This document shows, one piece after another, positions 25,924 through 33,934 of a stretch of DNA of 49,508 bases. The DNA lies in contig CAMHUC010000022.1 of the NCBI GenBank assembly GCA_946188155.1, positions 1 to 49,508 of the forward strand, in the 5' to 3' direction. This DNA is from an uncultured bacterium. GTDB taxonomy: Bacteria; Bacteroidota; Bacteroidia; Bacteroidales; Bacteroidaceae. Under the pieces are notes generated by a model. That model did no database searches. It was not told the origin of the DNA and saw only the letters and a program-made list of their open reading frames with translations. The position numbers and the translations under genes were made by a program. Position 1 is the stretch's first letter; each line of letters starts with the position of its first letter.

Positions 25924-27510
25924 ATGTACGACAAGGAAAGAGGATTCTACATTGCCCACTGCGCCGGTGGCGCGCTGAGCATCACAGGAAAGATGGCCAA
26001 CCGCCACGGACTGATAGCGGGGGCCACGGGTACGGGAAAGACCGTCACGCTGCAGGTGATGGCCGAGACGTTCTGCCAGGCAGGCGTGCCCTGCTTCATG
26101 GCCGACATGAAGGGCGACCTGAGCGGCATCTCGCAAGCGGGCCGTATGAGCGGCTTCATCGAGAAGCGACTGCCGGAGTTCGGCATTGAGAACCCTGAGT
26201 TCCAGGCTTGCCCCGTCAGGTTCTACGACGTGTTCGGCGAACAGGGCCATCCCATGCGTGCCACCATCTCGCAGATGGGGCCATTACTCTTATCGCGCCT
26301 TTTTGAGTTGAATGAAACACAATCTGGAGTTTTACACATTGCATTCCGACTAGCAGATGAACAAGGTTGGTTACTAGATGACATTAAAGACCTCCGTCTA
26401 TTACTCGACTATATTGCAAAGCATTCAAAAGAGATTACTTTAAAATATGGCACTGTAACATCAATGAGTATTGGTGCGATACAAAGAGCTATCTTACTTT
26501 TGGAGAACCAGGGGGCTGACAAGTTCTTCGGACTCCCTGCCTTCGACATCCAGGACCTGCTGCAGACGGAGGGCGGCAAGGGCGTGATGAGCGTGCTGGC
26601 CGCCGACAAGCTGATGCTGCAGCCAAAGCTCTACTCCACCTTCCTGCTATGGCTGCTCTCTGAGCTCTACTCCACGCTGCCAGAGGTGGGCGACCTGCCG
26701 CAGCCCAAGCTCGTGTTCTTCTTCGACGAGGCCCACATGCTCTTCACCGACACCTCGAAGGCCCTGCTCGACAAGATAGAACAGGTGATCCGACTGATAC
26801 GCTCCAAGGGCGTGGGCATCTACTTCATCACACAGAGCCCCACCGACATCCCGGAGAACATACTCGGACAGCTGGGCAACCGCGTGCAGCACGCCCTGCG
26901 AGCCTATACGCCGAAGGACCAGAAGGCCGTCAGGGCCGCTGCCGACACCTTCCGCGCCAACCCCGCCTTCAAGACCGACGAGGCCATCATGAACCTCGAG
27001 ACGGGCGAGGCACTCGTATCGTTCCTCGACGAGAAGGGCGCCCCCACCATCGTGGAGCGCGCCAAGGTGCTCTTCCCACTGTCGCAGATAGGGGCCGTCA
27101 CCGAAGGCCAGCGCATGGACCTCATCAGGCAGAGCCGCATCTACGGCAAGTACGACACGCCCGTGGACCGCGAGAGTGCCTTCGAGGTGCTCATGGCCGA
27201 GGCCGAACAGGCCATGCAGGCCCAGGAGGAGGCAAAGGCTGCCGCCGAGAAGGCGAAGGCCGAGAAGGATGCCGCCAAGGGCAAGCAGAAGACTGGCATG
27301 ATGGGCAAGGTGTGGAAAGCCATCGTCACCGCCGTCACCTCAACGCTGGCCGCCGTTCTGGGCTCCTATATCAGCGACAAGGTGACGGGCAAGAAGACAA
27401 AGTCGAAAACCTCGGCAACAGGGCGCGTGGTGAAGAACGCCACGAGTGCCGCCACGCGAACCATCACCAAGGAGCTGACGCGCGACATTTTAGGAAATCT
27501 TGTAAAATAA
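25924..27510 (+). CDS. HerA-like (DUF853) ATPase
   Basis: 528 residues. Walker A GATGTGKT at 33-40, [12 protein letters not shown], Walker [12 protein letters not shown], and the arginine-finger region [19 protein letters not shown] identify the FtsK/HerA superfamily member annotated as DUF853/helicase HerA-like. Members form hexameric DNA pumps or translocases; the cellular role of this branch is unproven. An Ala/Glu/Lys-rich helix at about 415-450 leads to a hydrophobic, glycine-containing segment ([20 protein letters not shown]) and a basic tail. Bases about 26280-26510 (residues about 120-195) are conspicuously AT-rich and use different codons from the rest of the gene while keeping the frame. 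Confidence 0.85.
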   Translation: MYDKERGFYIAHCAGGALSITGKMANRHGLIAGATGTGKTVTLQVMAETFCQAGVPCFMADMKGDLSGISQAGRMSGFIEKRLPEFGIENPEFQACPVRFYDVFGEQGHPMRATISQMGPLLLSRLFELNETQSGVLHIAFRLADEQGWLLDDIKDLRLLLDYIAKHSKEITLKYGTVTSMSIGAIQRAILLLENQGADKFFGLPAFDIQDLLQTEGGKGVMSVLAADKLMLQPKLYSTFLLWLLSELYSTLPEVGDLPQPKLVFFFDEAHMLFTDTSKALLDKIEQVIRLIRSKGVGIYFITQSPTDIPENILGQLGNRVQHALRAYTPKDQKAVRAAADTFRANPAFKTDEAIMNLETGEALVSFLDEKGAPTIVERAKVLFPLSQIGAVTEGQRMDLIRQSRIYGKYDTPVDRESAFEVLMAEAEQAMQAQEEAKAAAEKAKAEKDAAKGKQKTGMMGKVWKAIVTAVTSTLAAVLGSYISDKVTGKKTKSKTSATGRVVKNATSAATRTITKELTRDILGNLVK

Positions 27511-27515
27511 AAGTA

Positions 27516-29927
27516 ATGAAAACTATTAATCAACTATTCATGACGCTGCCACTGCTGACAGCGATGCCAGCCGAGGCCCAGGATGCGAATCCTGACAAAC
27601 TAGTAATCAACGAGCTGATGCAGTCGAACATCGACTGCATCATGGACAACCTGAACGACTATCCCGACTCGTGGGTGGAACTCTACAACCCCACCGACGG
27701 GGCCATCGAACTGAGCGACTACATGATCGGCACGTCGGAGAAAGTGAAGAAGGCCAACGCCCTGCCCGCACAGAAGGTGCCCCCGAGAGGCTACGTGACC
27801 ATCTACTGCGACAAGGAGCGCGAGGAGGGCAAGGTGAACCCGCATACCGACTTCCGGCTGGAGTCGGGCAAGGACGGGGCCGTCTACCTCTTCAAGGGCG
27901 AGACGGTGGCAGACCAGGTGACAGGGATGAAGAAACAGCCCGCACCCAACATTGCCTTCGGACGCGAGAGCGACGGCAGCCCAACGTGGGGCTACCAGCT
28001 CACACCCACCCACGGCAAGGCCAACAGCGGCGGCATCTGCGACGCCAAGCACCTGCTGGGCGCACCGCTGTTCAGCGAGCAAGGCAGGGTGGTGACGGGC
28101 TCGCTCAACATTCAGCTGGAGCTGAGCCTGCCCGAAGGCTCGCCAGAGGGCACGGAGATACGCTACACCCTGAACGGCGTGGAGCCAACGGCCAGCAGCA
28201 CCCGCTACGTGAAGCCCATCAGCATCACCCGCTCGACGGTCGTCAAGGCCAAGCTGTTCTGCCCCGGATGGCTCTCGCCCAGGGCCACGGCTCAGTCGTT
28301 TATCAGCCATCACAGCGAGATGACCATACCCGTCATCTCCATAGCCATCGAAGACCGCTACCTCAACAGCACGAGCATCGGCATCTACGCCAACAACAAC
28401 GAGCAGAAGCACGTGGACTGGCGCCGCCCGATGAACATTGAGTTCTTCTTCGAGCCAGGCAAAGGGAGCAGCATCAACCAGCTCTGCGAAGCGCGAGTGG
28501 CGGGAGGACAGTCGCGTAACTCGCCACTCAAGACGCTGGCCATCTACGCCAACAAGCGCTTCGGCGAGAAACGGTTCAACTACGAGTTCTTCCCCGACGA
28601 CAAGCCGGGACTGACGGACTTCAAGTCGCTCATGCTCCGCAACTCGGGCAACGACTTCGACTACCTCTACCTGCGCGACCCCATCATACAGCGCAACGCC
28701 GCACACCACATCGACCTCGACTGGCAGGCATACCGCCCGGCGGTCCTCTACATCAACGGACAGTACAAGGGCATGCTCAACATCCGCGAGCGGTCGAACG
28801 AGGACAACATCTACACCAACTACGACGGACTGGAGGACCTCGACATGTTTGAGAACTGGTTGGAGCTGAAGGAAGGCTCCTGGGACAACTACAACCAGTT
28901 CCGAGCCTTCTACGAGCAAGAGGGGCACACACTGCAGGAGTACGAACAGTGGATGGACGTGGAGGAATTCCTCAACGTGATGATCGTCAACCTCTACCAC
29001 ACCAACCTCGACTTCCCCGGCAACAACATCGTCATGTGGCGGCCACAGACGGCCGACGGACGCTGGCGCTGGATCATCAAGGACACCGACTTCGGACTCG
29101 GACTCTACGGCCGCGACCCCAACTACAAGATCATGGACTGGCTCTACAACAACAACTTCGACACGGGCAACAACTGGGCCAACAAGCCGGAGCATACCCT
29201 GCTATTCCGCCGACTCATGGAGGATGAGGACTGCCGCCGTATGTTCGTGGACCGCTGCTACATCTACATGGGCGACTTCCTCAACGAGAAGGGACTCAGC
29301 GAGGTGATGGACGCCATGCTGGCAGCGGCAAAACCCGAGATCGTCAAGCACAAGGACCTCTACAAGCCCTTCTGGGCCTGGTGGGGATACAATGCCGAGA
29401 ACGCACTCAACGATGAGATCAAGACCGTGCGCAACTGGCTGGGCAAGCGCACCAGCGCCTTCAGCAGCAACATCGCCAGCTACTACGGCCTGGGCACGCC
29501 CGCTGCGCTGACCGTCAGCCAGGAAGGGCTACGGGCAGGCTCGGGAATGCAGCACCCAACGGCCGTCATCAGCTTCAACGGCCACCAGCTGTCGCGCGGC
29601 ACCTTCGAGGGCCGATTCATCAAGGGCCACCAGATCACCCTCCAGGGCGACGAAGCCGTGAACGGCTGGCATCTAAGGACCGTCAAGGGCGGGCAGGCCA
29701 GCGAAGAGCAGGTGAGCGGCAACGTGCTGACGCTCACCATGCCCGACTGCAGCAGCCTGGCCATCACGGCCCTGACGCAGACCACTGCCATCAGCAGCCT
29801 CAGCAATACCGAGCGACAGGCCAGCCATGCCGTCTACGACCTGCAAGGCCGCAAGGTGGCCGACGACTCTGCCGACGGCCTGCCCCGTGGCATCTACATC
29901 ATCAACGGGAAGAAGGTGGCGAAATGA
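27516..29927 (+). CDS. Secreted CotH-family protein with lamin-tail domain
   Basis: 803 residues from ATG 27516, 5 bases after the HerA-like stop. Signal peptide MKTINQLFMTLPLLTAMPAEA. Residues about 25-160: lamin tail domain (LVINELMQSN, WVELYNPTDGAIELSDYMI). Residues about 195-255: chitobiase-type C-terminal beta domain (RYTLNGVEPTASSTRYVKPI). Residues about 290-620: CotH kinase-like fold (FKSLMLRNSGNDFDYLYLRD, GQYKGMLNIRERSNEDNI, WIIKDTDFGLGLYG); CotH proteins include protein kinases. The end VYDLQGRKVA ... GIYIINGKKVAK is the Bacteroidetes secretion/processing-like tail. Proteins of this LTD-CotH layout are usually cell-surface; substrate unknown. Confidence 0.85.
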   Translation: MKTINQLFMTLPLLTAMPAEAQDANPDKLVINELMQSNIDCIMDNLNDYPDSWVELYNPTDGAIELSDYMIGTSEKVKKANALPAQKVPPRGYVTIYCDKEREEGKVNPHTDFRLESGKDGAVYLFKGETVADQVTGMKKQPAPNIAFGRESDGSPTWGYQLTPTHGKANSGGICDAKHLLGAPLFSEQGRVVTGSLNIQLELSLPEGSPEGTEIRYTLNGVEPTASSTRYVKPISITRSTVVKAKLFCPGWLSPRATAQSFISHHSEMTIPVISIAIEDRYLNSTSIGIYANNNEQKHVDWRRPMNIEFFFEPGKGSSINQLCEARVAGGQSRNSPLKTLAIYANKRFGEKRFNYEFFPDDKPGLTDFKSLMLRNSGNDFDYLYLRDPIIQRNAAHHIDLDWQAYRPAVLYINGQYKGMLNIRERSNEDNIYTNYDGLEDLDMFENWLELKEGSWDNYNQFRAFYEQEGHTLQEYEQWMDVEEFLNVMIVNLYHTNLDFPGNNIVMWRPQTADGRWRWIIKDTDFGLGLYGRDPNYKIMDWLYNNNFDTGNNWANKPEHTLLFRRLMEDEDCRRMFVDRCYIYMGDFLNEKGLSEVMDAMLAAAKPEIVKHKDLYKPFWAWWGYNAENALNDEIKTVRNWLGKRTSAFSSNIASYYGLGTPAALTVSQEGLRAGSGMQHPTAVISFNGHQLSRGTFEGRFIKGHQITLQGDEAVNGWHLRTVKGGQASEEQVSGNVLTLTMPDCSSLAITALTQTTAISSLSNTERQASHAVYDLQGRKVADDSADGLPRGIYIINGKKVAK

Positions 29928-29938
29928 TTCATTCTTTT

Positions 29939-30182
29939 GAAACAAATTACCACCAATTACCACAAATTTCATCCACTAATTATAACTAACAAGTAGATGC
30001 AAATATTTATATAAAAATTAATGAATAATTCGTGTTCAATTAATGGCAATTCGTGTTTATAAAAAACATATAATTATCATGAATTGGACACGAATTATCA
30101 TAAATTATTTTTATTCAGTTACTTATCTGGCAGAATTATTATTTGTGGGCAAAATTTGTGGTAATTAGTGGCAATTTGTTTC
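29939..30182. mobile_element. Third palindromic element, AT-rich, with nested inverted repeats
   Basis: Outer arms 29939-29969 (GAAACAAATTACCACC ...) and 30152-30182 (... GTGGCAATTTGTTTC) match over 31 bases with 2 differences. An inner pair, TGAATAATTCGTGTTCAATT (30022-30041) and its partner around 30078-30101, also match. The 244-bp element is AT-rich, non-coding, and fills most of the gap between the CotH gene and the MntA promoter. Confidence 0.6.
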
Positions 30183-30243
30183 CATAAACCATAGGCTGAA
30201 TGAAACAGCCGTGCTCGAACAACGAACTTTTTCCGCGAATCCC

Positions 30244-30274
30244 TTGGCCGTTTCGGATTTTCTTTCTATCTTTG
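30244..30274 (+). promoter_or_regulatory. Promoter of the MntA-HepT pair
   Basis: TTG (30244-30246), 20 bases, TATCTTTG (30267-30274), then CCG. Start of transcription expected near 30281, about 11 bases before the ATG, leaving almost no leader. The 27 bases 30237-30263 are identical to the promoter at 22999-23025. Confidence 0.8.
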
Positions 30275-30291
30275 CCGACGATAATGCGTTA

Positions 30292-30600
30292 ATGGTCATG
30301 AAGTCTACTAAGGAATACATTGACATCATCAGGGAGCATGCCAGGGAGCTGCACCGTCAGTTCGGCATCACCTCCATCCGGCTCTTCGGCTCTGTGGCCC
30401 GTGGAGAGCAGCATGAGGGCAGCGACGTAGACCTGTTTGTCACCATGCCACCTAAGTTCTACAACCTGGTCCTCGCCGCCCAGTATCTGGAAGAACTCCT
30501 CGGCTGCCCCGTAGACCTGATCAGCGACCACGACAACCTCCGTCCCTTCTTCCGTCAGCAGATAGAGCAAGATGGCATCAGTATCTATACAGCAGCTTAG
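30292..30600 (+). CDS. MntA-like nucleotidyltransferase antitoxin
   Basis: 102 residues from ATG 30292 (30298 is also possible); longer starts fall upstream of the promoter. The active site LFGSVARGEQHEGSDVDLFV carries GS-x10-DxD. The later PVDLISDHDNLRPFF and QDGISIY are typical of the MntA/MJ0435-type family. In characterised pairs MntA transfers AMP to a tyrosine of the HEPN partner and so silences its RNase. It overlaps the HEPN gene by 29 bases, consistent with coupled translation and tight stoichiometry. Confidence 0.85.
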   Translation: MVMKSTKEYIDIIREHARELHRQFGITSIRLFGSVARGEQHEGSDVDLFVTMPPKFYNLVLAAQYLEELLGCPVDLISDHDNLRPFFRQQIEQDGISIYTAA

Positions 30601-31021
30601 AGTCGCAGAGGACACCCTCCGTCAGATACGCGAATCTATCCATCACCTTGAGGCATGGAACGCCCCCTACGTAGACCTGAGCGAGATGCTCTCTTCGCCC
30701 GACGGAGTAAAGACCCTGACAGCCGACTGCATGCTGATAGAGGCCATCGGCGAGGGTGTCAAGCGAATCGACGAGCAGACAGGACAGCAGTTGCTCCCTG
30801 CCCGCCCCGAGATTCCCTGGCATGCAGTCAAGGGCATGCGCAACCGCATAGCCCACGGCTACTTCGACATCAACTACGACATGGTCTGGGATGTGGTAAA
30901 AAATGATCTGCCCGCCCTCCACGCCGCCATTGACTATCTCATAGAACATCTCTACGAGATTGTTCCATTCGAACAAAATGTATTACCCTCAAACCACGAT
31001 GCCCATGACATAAACGACTGA
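30572..31021 (+). CDS. HepT-like HEPN ribonuclease toxin
   Basis: 149 residues. The motif RNRIAHGYFDIN has the RX4HXY signature: Arg and His form the RNase site and the Tyr is the known AMPylation target in HepT proteins. Surrounding helices (QIRESIHHLEAW, DCMLIEAIGEGVKRI, WDVVKNDLPALHAAIDYLIE) fit the DUF86/HepT fold. Its usual role is tRNA or mRNA cleavage in an MntA-HepT toxin-antitoxin module, often in phage defence. Unlike the HEPN at 22389, it is full length. Confidence 0.85.
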   Translation: MASVSIQQLRVAEDTLRQIRESIHHLEAWNAPYVDLSEMLSSPDGVKTLTADCMLIEAIGEGVKRIDEQTGQQLLPARPEIPWHAVKGMRNRIAHGYFDINYDMVWDVVKNDLPALHAAIDYLIEHLYEIVPFEQNVLPSNHDAHDIND

Positions 31022-31050
31022 CAGAGAACTGACATATACGTTGAAGCGTC

Positions 31051-31191
31051 CGCTTTGATTCTTGTTCTTTCCGAATTCGCCAAATTAAGAGAACAACCAA
31101 GAGTAAAGCCGATGGTTCACGCCCGAGGGCGTGGGCTTTTACTCGTTAATGGTTGTTAGGTGTTTGGCGATACCTGGAAAGAACGTAAGCG
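31051..31191 (+). other. Five-tier long hairpin after the toxin-antitoxin pair
   Basis: Nested pairs: CGCTT 31051-31055 with AAGCG 31187-31191; GTTCTTTCC 31064-31072 with GGAAAGAAC 31176-31184; CGCCAAA 31078-31084 with TTTGGCG 31163-31169; AACAACCA 31092-31099 with TGGTTGTT 31150-31157; GAGTAAAGCC 31101-31110 with GGCTTTTACTC 31134-31144; CACGCCC 31118-31124 with GGGCGTG 31127-31133. The inner part could end hepT transcription, but the tiers are far longer than a terminator needs. The rest to 31261 is an AT-rich leader of the next gene. Confidence 0.7.
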
Positions 31192-31261
31192 AAGTAAACA
31201 GCTCACGTTTTCTTTTTGTGTTTATTCCAAATCATATTAACTCATAAAACAACAAAACATT

Positions 31262-33337
31262 ATGAAACAATTTTTCTTATCCATCCTTCTGATGCTCATG
31301 CCAGTAGTGGCGTGGGCAGATGCCGTGGAGATCGGCGGTATCTGGTACAATCTTATCACAAAGGGCAAATTGGCCGTGGTGGCACAGTCGCCTAATTATA
31401 ACTATTCCGGAGCCGTAGCGATTCCCGCCACCGTCGAATATGGTGGCACATCGTATAGCGTGACATCCATCGGCGGGAATGCTTTCAATGGCTGCTCCAG
31501 CCTGACATCCGTGACCATCCCTGAGAGCGTGACATTCATCGGCGATTATGCTTTCTCCTACTGCTCCGGCCTGACCTCCGTGACCATCCCTGAGAGCGTG
31601 ACATCCATCGGCAGTTCTGCTTTCTATGGCTGCTCCGGCCTGACCTCCGTGACCATCCCCACAAGCGTGACATCCATCGGCGGTTCTGCTTTCTCCGACT
31701 GCTCCGGTCTGACCTCCGTTCATATAACGGATCTAAAAGCTTGGTGCAAAATCACATTTTCCGATTCTAATTCAAACCCCCTCAATTATGCCCATCACTT
31801 GTTTTTGAATAATCAAGAGATTACTGATTTAATCATCCCTGCGAGCGTGACATCCATCGGCGATTATGCTTTCTCCGGCTGCTCCGGCCTGACCTCCGTG
31901 ACCATCCCTGAGGGTGTGACATCCATCGGCGATGGAGCTTTCTACGGCTGCTCCGGCCTGACCTCCGTGACCATCCCTGAGGGCGTGACATCCATCGGCA
32001 ATTATGCTTTCCAAGACTGCTCCGGCCTGACCTCCGTTCATATTACGGATTTAAAAGCTTGGTGCAAAATCACATTTTCCACTTCTAGTTCAAACCCCCT
32101 CTATTATGCCCATCACTTGTTTTTGAATAATCAAAAGATTACAGATTTAATCATCCATGAGGGCGTGACGTCCATCGGCAATTATGCTTTCTCCGGCTGC
32201 TCCGGCCTGACCTCCGTGACCATCCCCGAGGGCGTGACATCCATCGGCGATTATGCTTTCTACGGCTGCTACGGTCTGACCTCCGTGACCATCCCTGAGG
32301 GCGTGACATCCATCGGCGTGGGTGCTTTCTGGCACTGCTCCGGCCTGACCTCCGTGACCATCCCTGAGGGCGTGACATCCATCGGCCATGATGCTTTCTC
32401 CGGCTGCTTCGGCCTGACCTCCGTGACCATCCCTGAAGGCGTGACGTCCATCGGCAATTATGCTTTCTCCTACTGCTTCGGTCTTACCTCCGTGACCATC
32501 CCTGAGGGCGTGACATCCATCGGCCATGATGCTTTCTCCGGCTGCTCCGGCCTGACCTCCGTGACCATCCATGAGGACGTGACATCCATCGGCGATGATG
32601 CTTTCAATGGCTGCTCCAGCCTGACCTCCGTGACCATCCCTGTGGGCGTGACATCCATTGGCAATGGTGCTTTCTCCGGCTGCTCTGGCCTGACCTCCGT
32701 GACCATCCCTGAGGGCGTGACGTCAATCGGCAGTTATGCTTTCACCGGCTGCTCCGGCCTGACCTCCGTGACCATCCCTGAGGGCGTGACATCCATCGGA
32801 AATTATGCTTTCTCCTACTGCTCCGGCCTGACATCCGTGACCATCCCTGAGGGCGTGACATCCATCGGCGAGTACGCTTTCTACGGCTGCTCCAGCCTGA
32901 CCTCCGTGACTATCCCTGAGGGCGTGACATCCATCGGCTATCAAACTTTCTACGGCTGCTCCAGCCTGACCTCCGTGACTATCCCTGAGAGCGTAAAAGG
33001 GATCGGCGATCAGGCTTTCGCCAACTGCTCTAACTTAGAGGACGTATACTGCTCTGCCACAAACGCACCTTCAACGAATACAAATGTATTCGACGGCTCC
33101 TATATCGACTACGCCACCCTCCACGTGCCTGCCGAGGCAATTGGGAGCTATCGCGCTACCGCCCCCTGGAGCGGCTTCGGAAGCATCGTGGCTCTGACCG
33201 ATGCCAGCGAGACGGCCATCAGCAGCATGCGAAACAACGATGAGCAAGAAATCTACTATAATCTGAACGGCCAACGATTGGAGAATCCCTCGAAGGGCCT
33301 CTACATCAAGGACGGCAAGAAGATATTGATCAAATAA
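31262..33337 (+). CDS. BspA-like leucine-rich-repeat surface protein
   Basis: 691 residues. Signal peptide MKQFFLSILLMLMPVVAWA. From about residue 55 to 590 it has about 20 copies of a 23-residue LRR_5 unit, consensus GLTSVTIPEGVTSIGxYAFxGCS, interrupted twice by a near-identical insert (HITDLKAWCKITF ... AHHLFLNNQ) at about 155-195 and 260-300. The end AISSMRNNDEQEIYYNLNGQ and GLYIKDGKKILIK is the secreted-protein tail of Prevotella. BspA-like proteins bind host matrix proteins or other bacteria; this one is likely a surface adhesin. The repeat DNA is so uniform that copy number may change by recombination. Confidence 0.9.
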   Translation: MKQFFLSILLMLMPVVAWADAVEIGGIWYNLITKGKLAVVAQSPNYNYSGAVAIPATVEYGGTSYSVTSIGGNAFNGCSSLTSVTIPESVTFIGDYAFSYCSGLTSVTIPESVTSIGSSAFYGCSGLTSVTIPTSVTSIGGSAFSDCSGLTSVHITDLKAWCKITFSDSNSNPLNYAHHLFLNNQEITDLIIPASVTSIGDYAFSGCSGLTSVTIPEGVTSIGDGAFYGCSGLTSVTIPEGVTSIGNYAFQDCSGLTSVHITDLKAWCKITFSTSSSNPLYYAHHLFLNNQKITDLIIHEGVTSIGNYAFSGCSGLTSVTIPEGVTSIGDYAFYGCYGLTSVTIPEGVTSIGVGAFWHCSGLTSVTIPEGVTSIGHDAFSGCFGLTSVTIPEGVTSIGNYAFSYCFGLTSVTIPEGVTSIGHDAFSGCSGLTSVTIHEDVTSIGDDAFNGCSSLTSVTIPVGVTSIGNGAFSGCSGLTSVTIPEGVTSIGSYAFTGCSGLTSVTIPEGVTSIGNYAFSYCSGLTSVTIPEGVTSIGEYAFYGCSSLTSVTIPEGVTSIGYQTFYGCSSLTSVTIPESVKGIGDQAFANCSNLEDVYCSATNAPSTNTNVFDGSYIDYATLHVPAEAIGSYRATAPWSGFGSIVALTDASETAISSMRNNDEQEIYYNLNGQRLENPSKGLYIKDGKKILIK
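31468..33020 (+). repeat. About 20 tandem 69-bp repeats
   Basis: The unit contains GACCTCCGTGACCATCCCTG, then AGGGCGTGACATCCATCGGC, then a variable trinucleotide pair and GCTTTC. Some neighbouring units differ by only a few bases. Two units (about 31722-31846 and 32037-32158) carry a longer related insert. Confidence 0.9.
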
Positions 33338-33355
33338 GAAATCCCAAGTTAATCA

Positions 33356-33517
33356 ATAAAAGTAGAAGGTAAGAAAAAGAAAAGACTGTATGAGGCTCCC
33401 GCAGCGGAGCCGATGGAACTGGAGTTTGCACCGCTGATGGCCGGCACGCCCATTGGTGACGACGAGCCCGAACAGAGCGGCATGTCCGACAAGCCCTACG
33501 ACGGCGAGGGGCTGTAG
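33356..33517 (+). pseudogene. Short KKK-LYEAP peptide frame without a normal start codon
   Basis: In frame with no ATG, GTG or TTG after the stop at 33350, the sequence reads KKKKRLYEAPAAEPMELEFA followed by an acidic tail ending DKPYDGEGL. This resembles the small Bacteroidales peptides that begin MKKKxYxAPxxE. Only ATA (33356) or CTG (33386) could start it, so it is either degenerate or uses an unusual start. It lies 18 bases after the BspA gene. The family comparison is from memory of the pattern only. Confidence 0.4.
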
Positions 33518-33529
33518 GCTCAAGCGAGT

Positions 33530-33586
33530 AGCATGAAGGCGTACAGAGGACTCTCTCCGGTTTTCTCTGTACGCTCTTTGTATGCT
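33530..33586 (+). terminator. Hairpin after the BspA gene, possible terminator
   Basis: GCGTACAGAG (33539-33548) pairs with CTCTGTACGC (33565-33574); AGCAT (33530-33534) pairs with ATGCT (33582-33586). A T-rich loop but no T tract after the stem, so termination is uncertain. Confidence 0.5.
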
Positions 33587-33626
33587 CAGATGGTGACTGT
33601 CGGGGCGGGAGCTTACGACTAATTAC

Positions 33627-33881
33627 TTAGACTTCTACACCGAAGAAATTGTAGTCGGTTTCTGAGGCCGAGGATTTGATGATACAGCCGTTGTTTGCCA
33701 TGATATTGGGTACTGGTATTCCATTGTAAAGATTTATCGCAGCATCCACACCCGTGTCAACATATACCGCAAACGCCCTGAAACCGGGGTCTGACTTTGC
33801 ACGGAAGAAAGTGGGACTTTGCTCCGGGGAAAGTCCAGGTTTGCACGGAGGAAAGTCAGGGATTATTCTTTTTGTTGCCAC
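33627..33881 (-). CDS. Possible small protein, unrecognised
   Basis: 84 codons on the minus strand, ending SSASETDYNFFGVEV. The C-terminal half has ordinary composition, but the N-terminal third runs through the palindromic repeats at 33793-33857, so the true start, if any, may be internal. No family recognised and no promoter seen. Kept at low confidence because little else occupies 33587-33934. Confidence 0.25.
   Translation of the reverse strand: MATKRIIPDFPPCKPGLSPEQSPTFFRAKSDPGFRAFAVYVDTGVDAAINLYNGIPVPNIMANNGCIIKSSASETDYNFFGVEV
33793..33857. repeat. Three tandem short palindromes of the GACTTT-AAAGTC type
   Basis: Units near 33793-33813, 33815-33835 and 33838-33857 each carry a CTTTGC(A/T)C(C/G)G core flanked by GACTTT and AAAGTC or close variants; the middle unit pairs GACTTT with AAAGTC exactly. 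Confidence 0.6.
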
Positions 33882-33934
33882 TGTGGCTACAGCGGCAACA
33901 GTGGCAACAGAGGTAAAAGAAAACTAAAAATAAA

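Noticed and set aside
27600..29195. 531-codon open frame antisense to the CotH gene
   Set aside because: It is the complement of a gene with signal peptide, ordered domains and C-terminal tail. The antisense peptide is low-complexity (Val/Gly/His rich) and has no motif; long antisense frames are common in GC-rich coding DNA.
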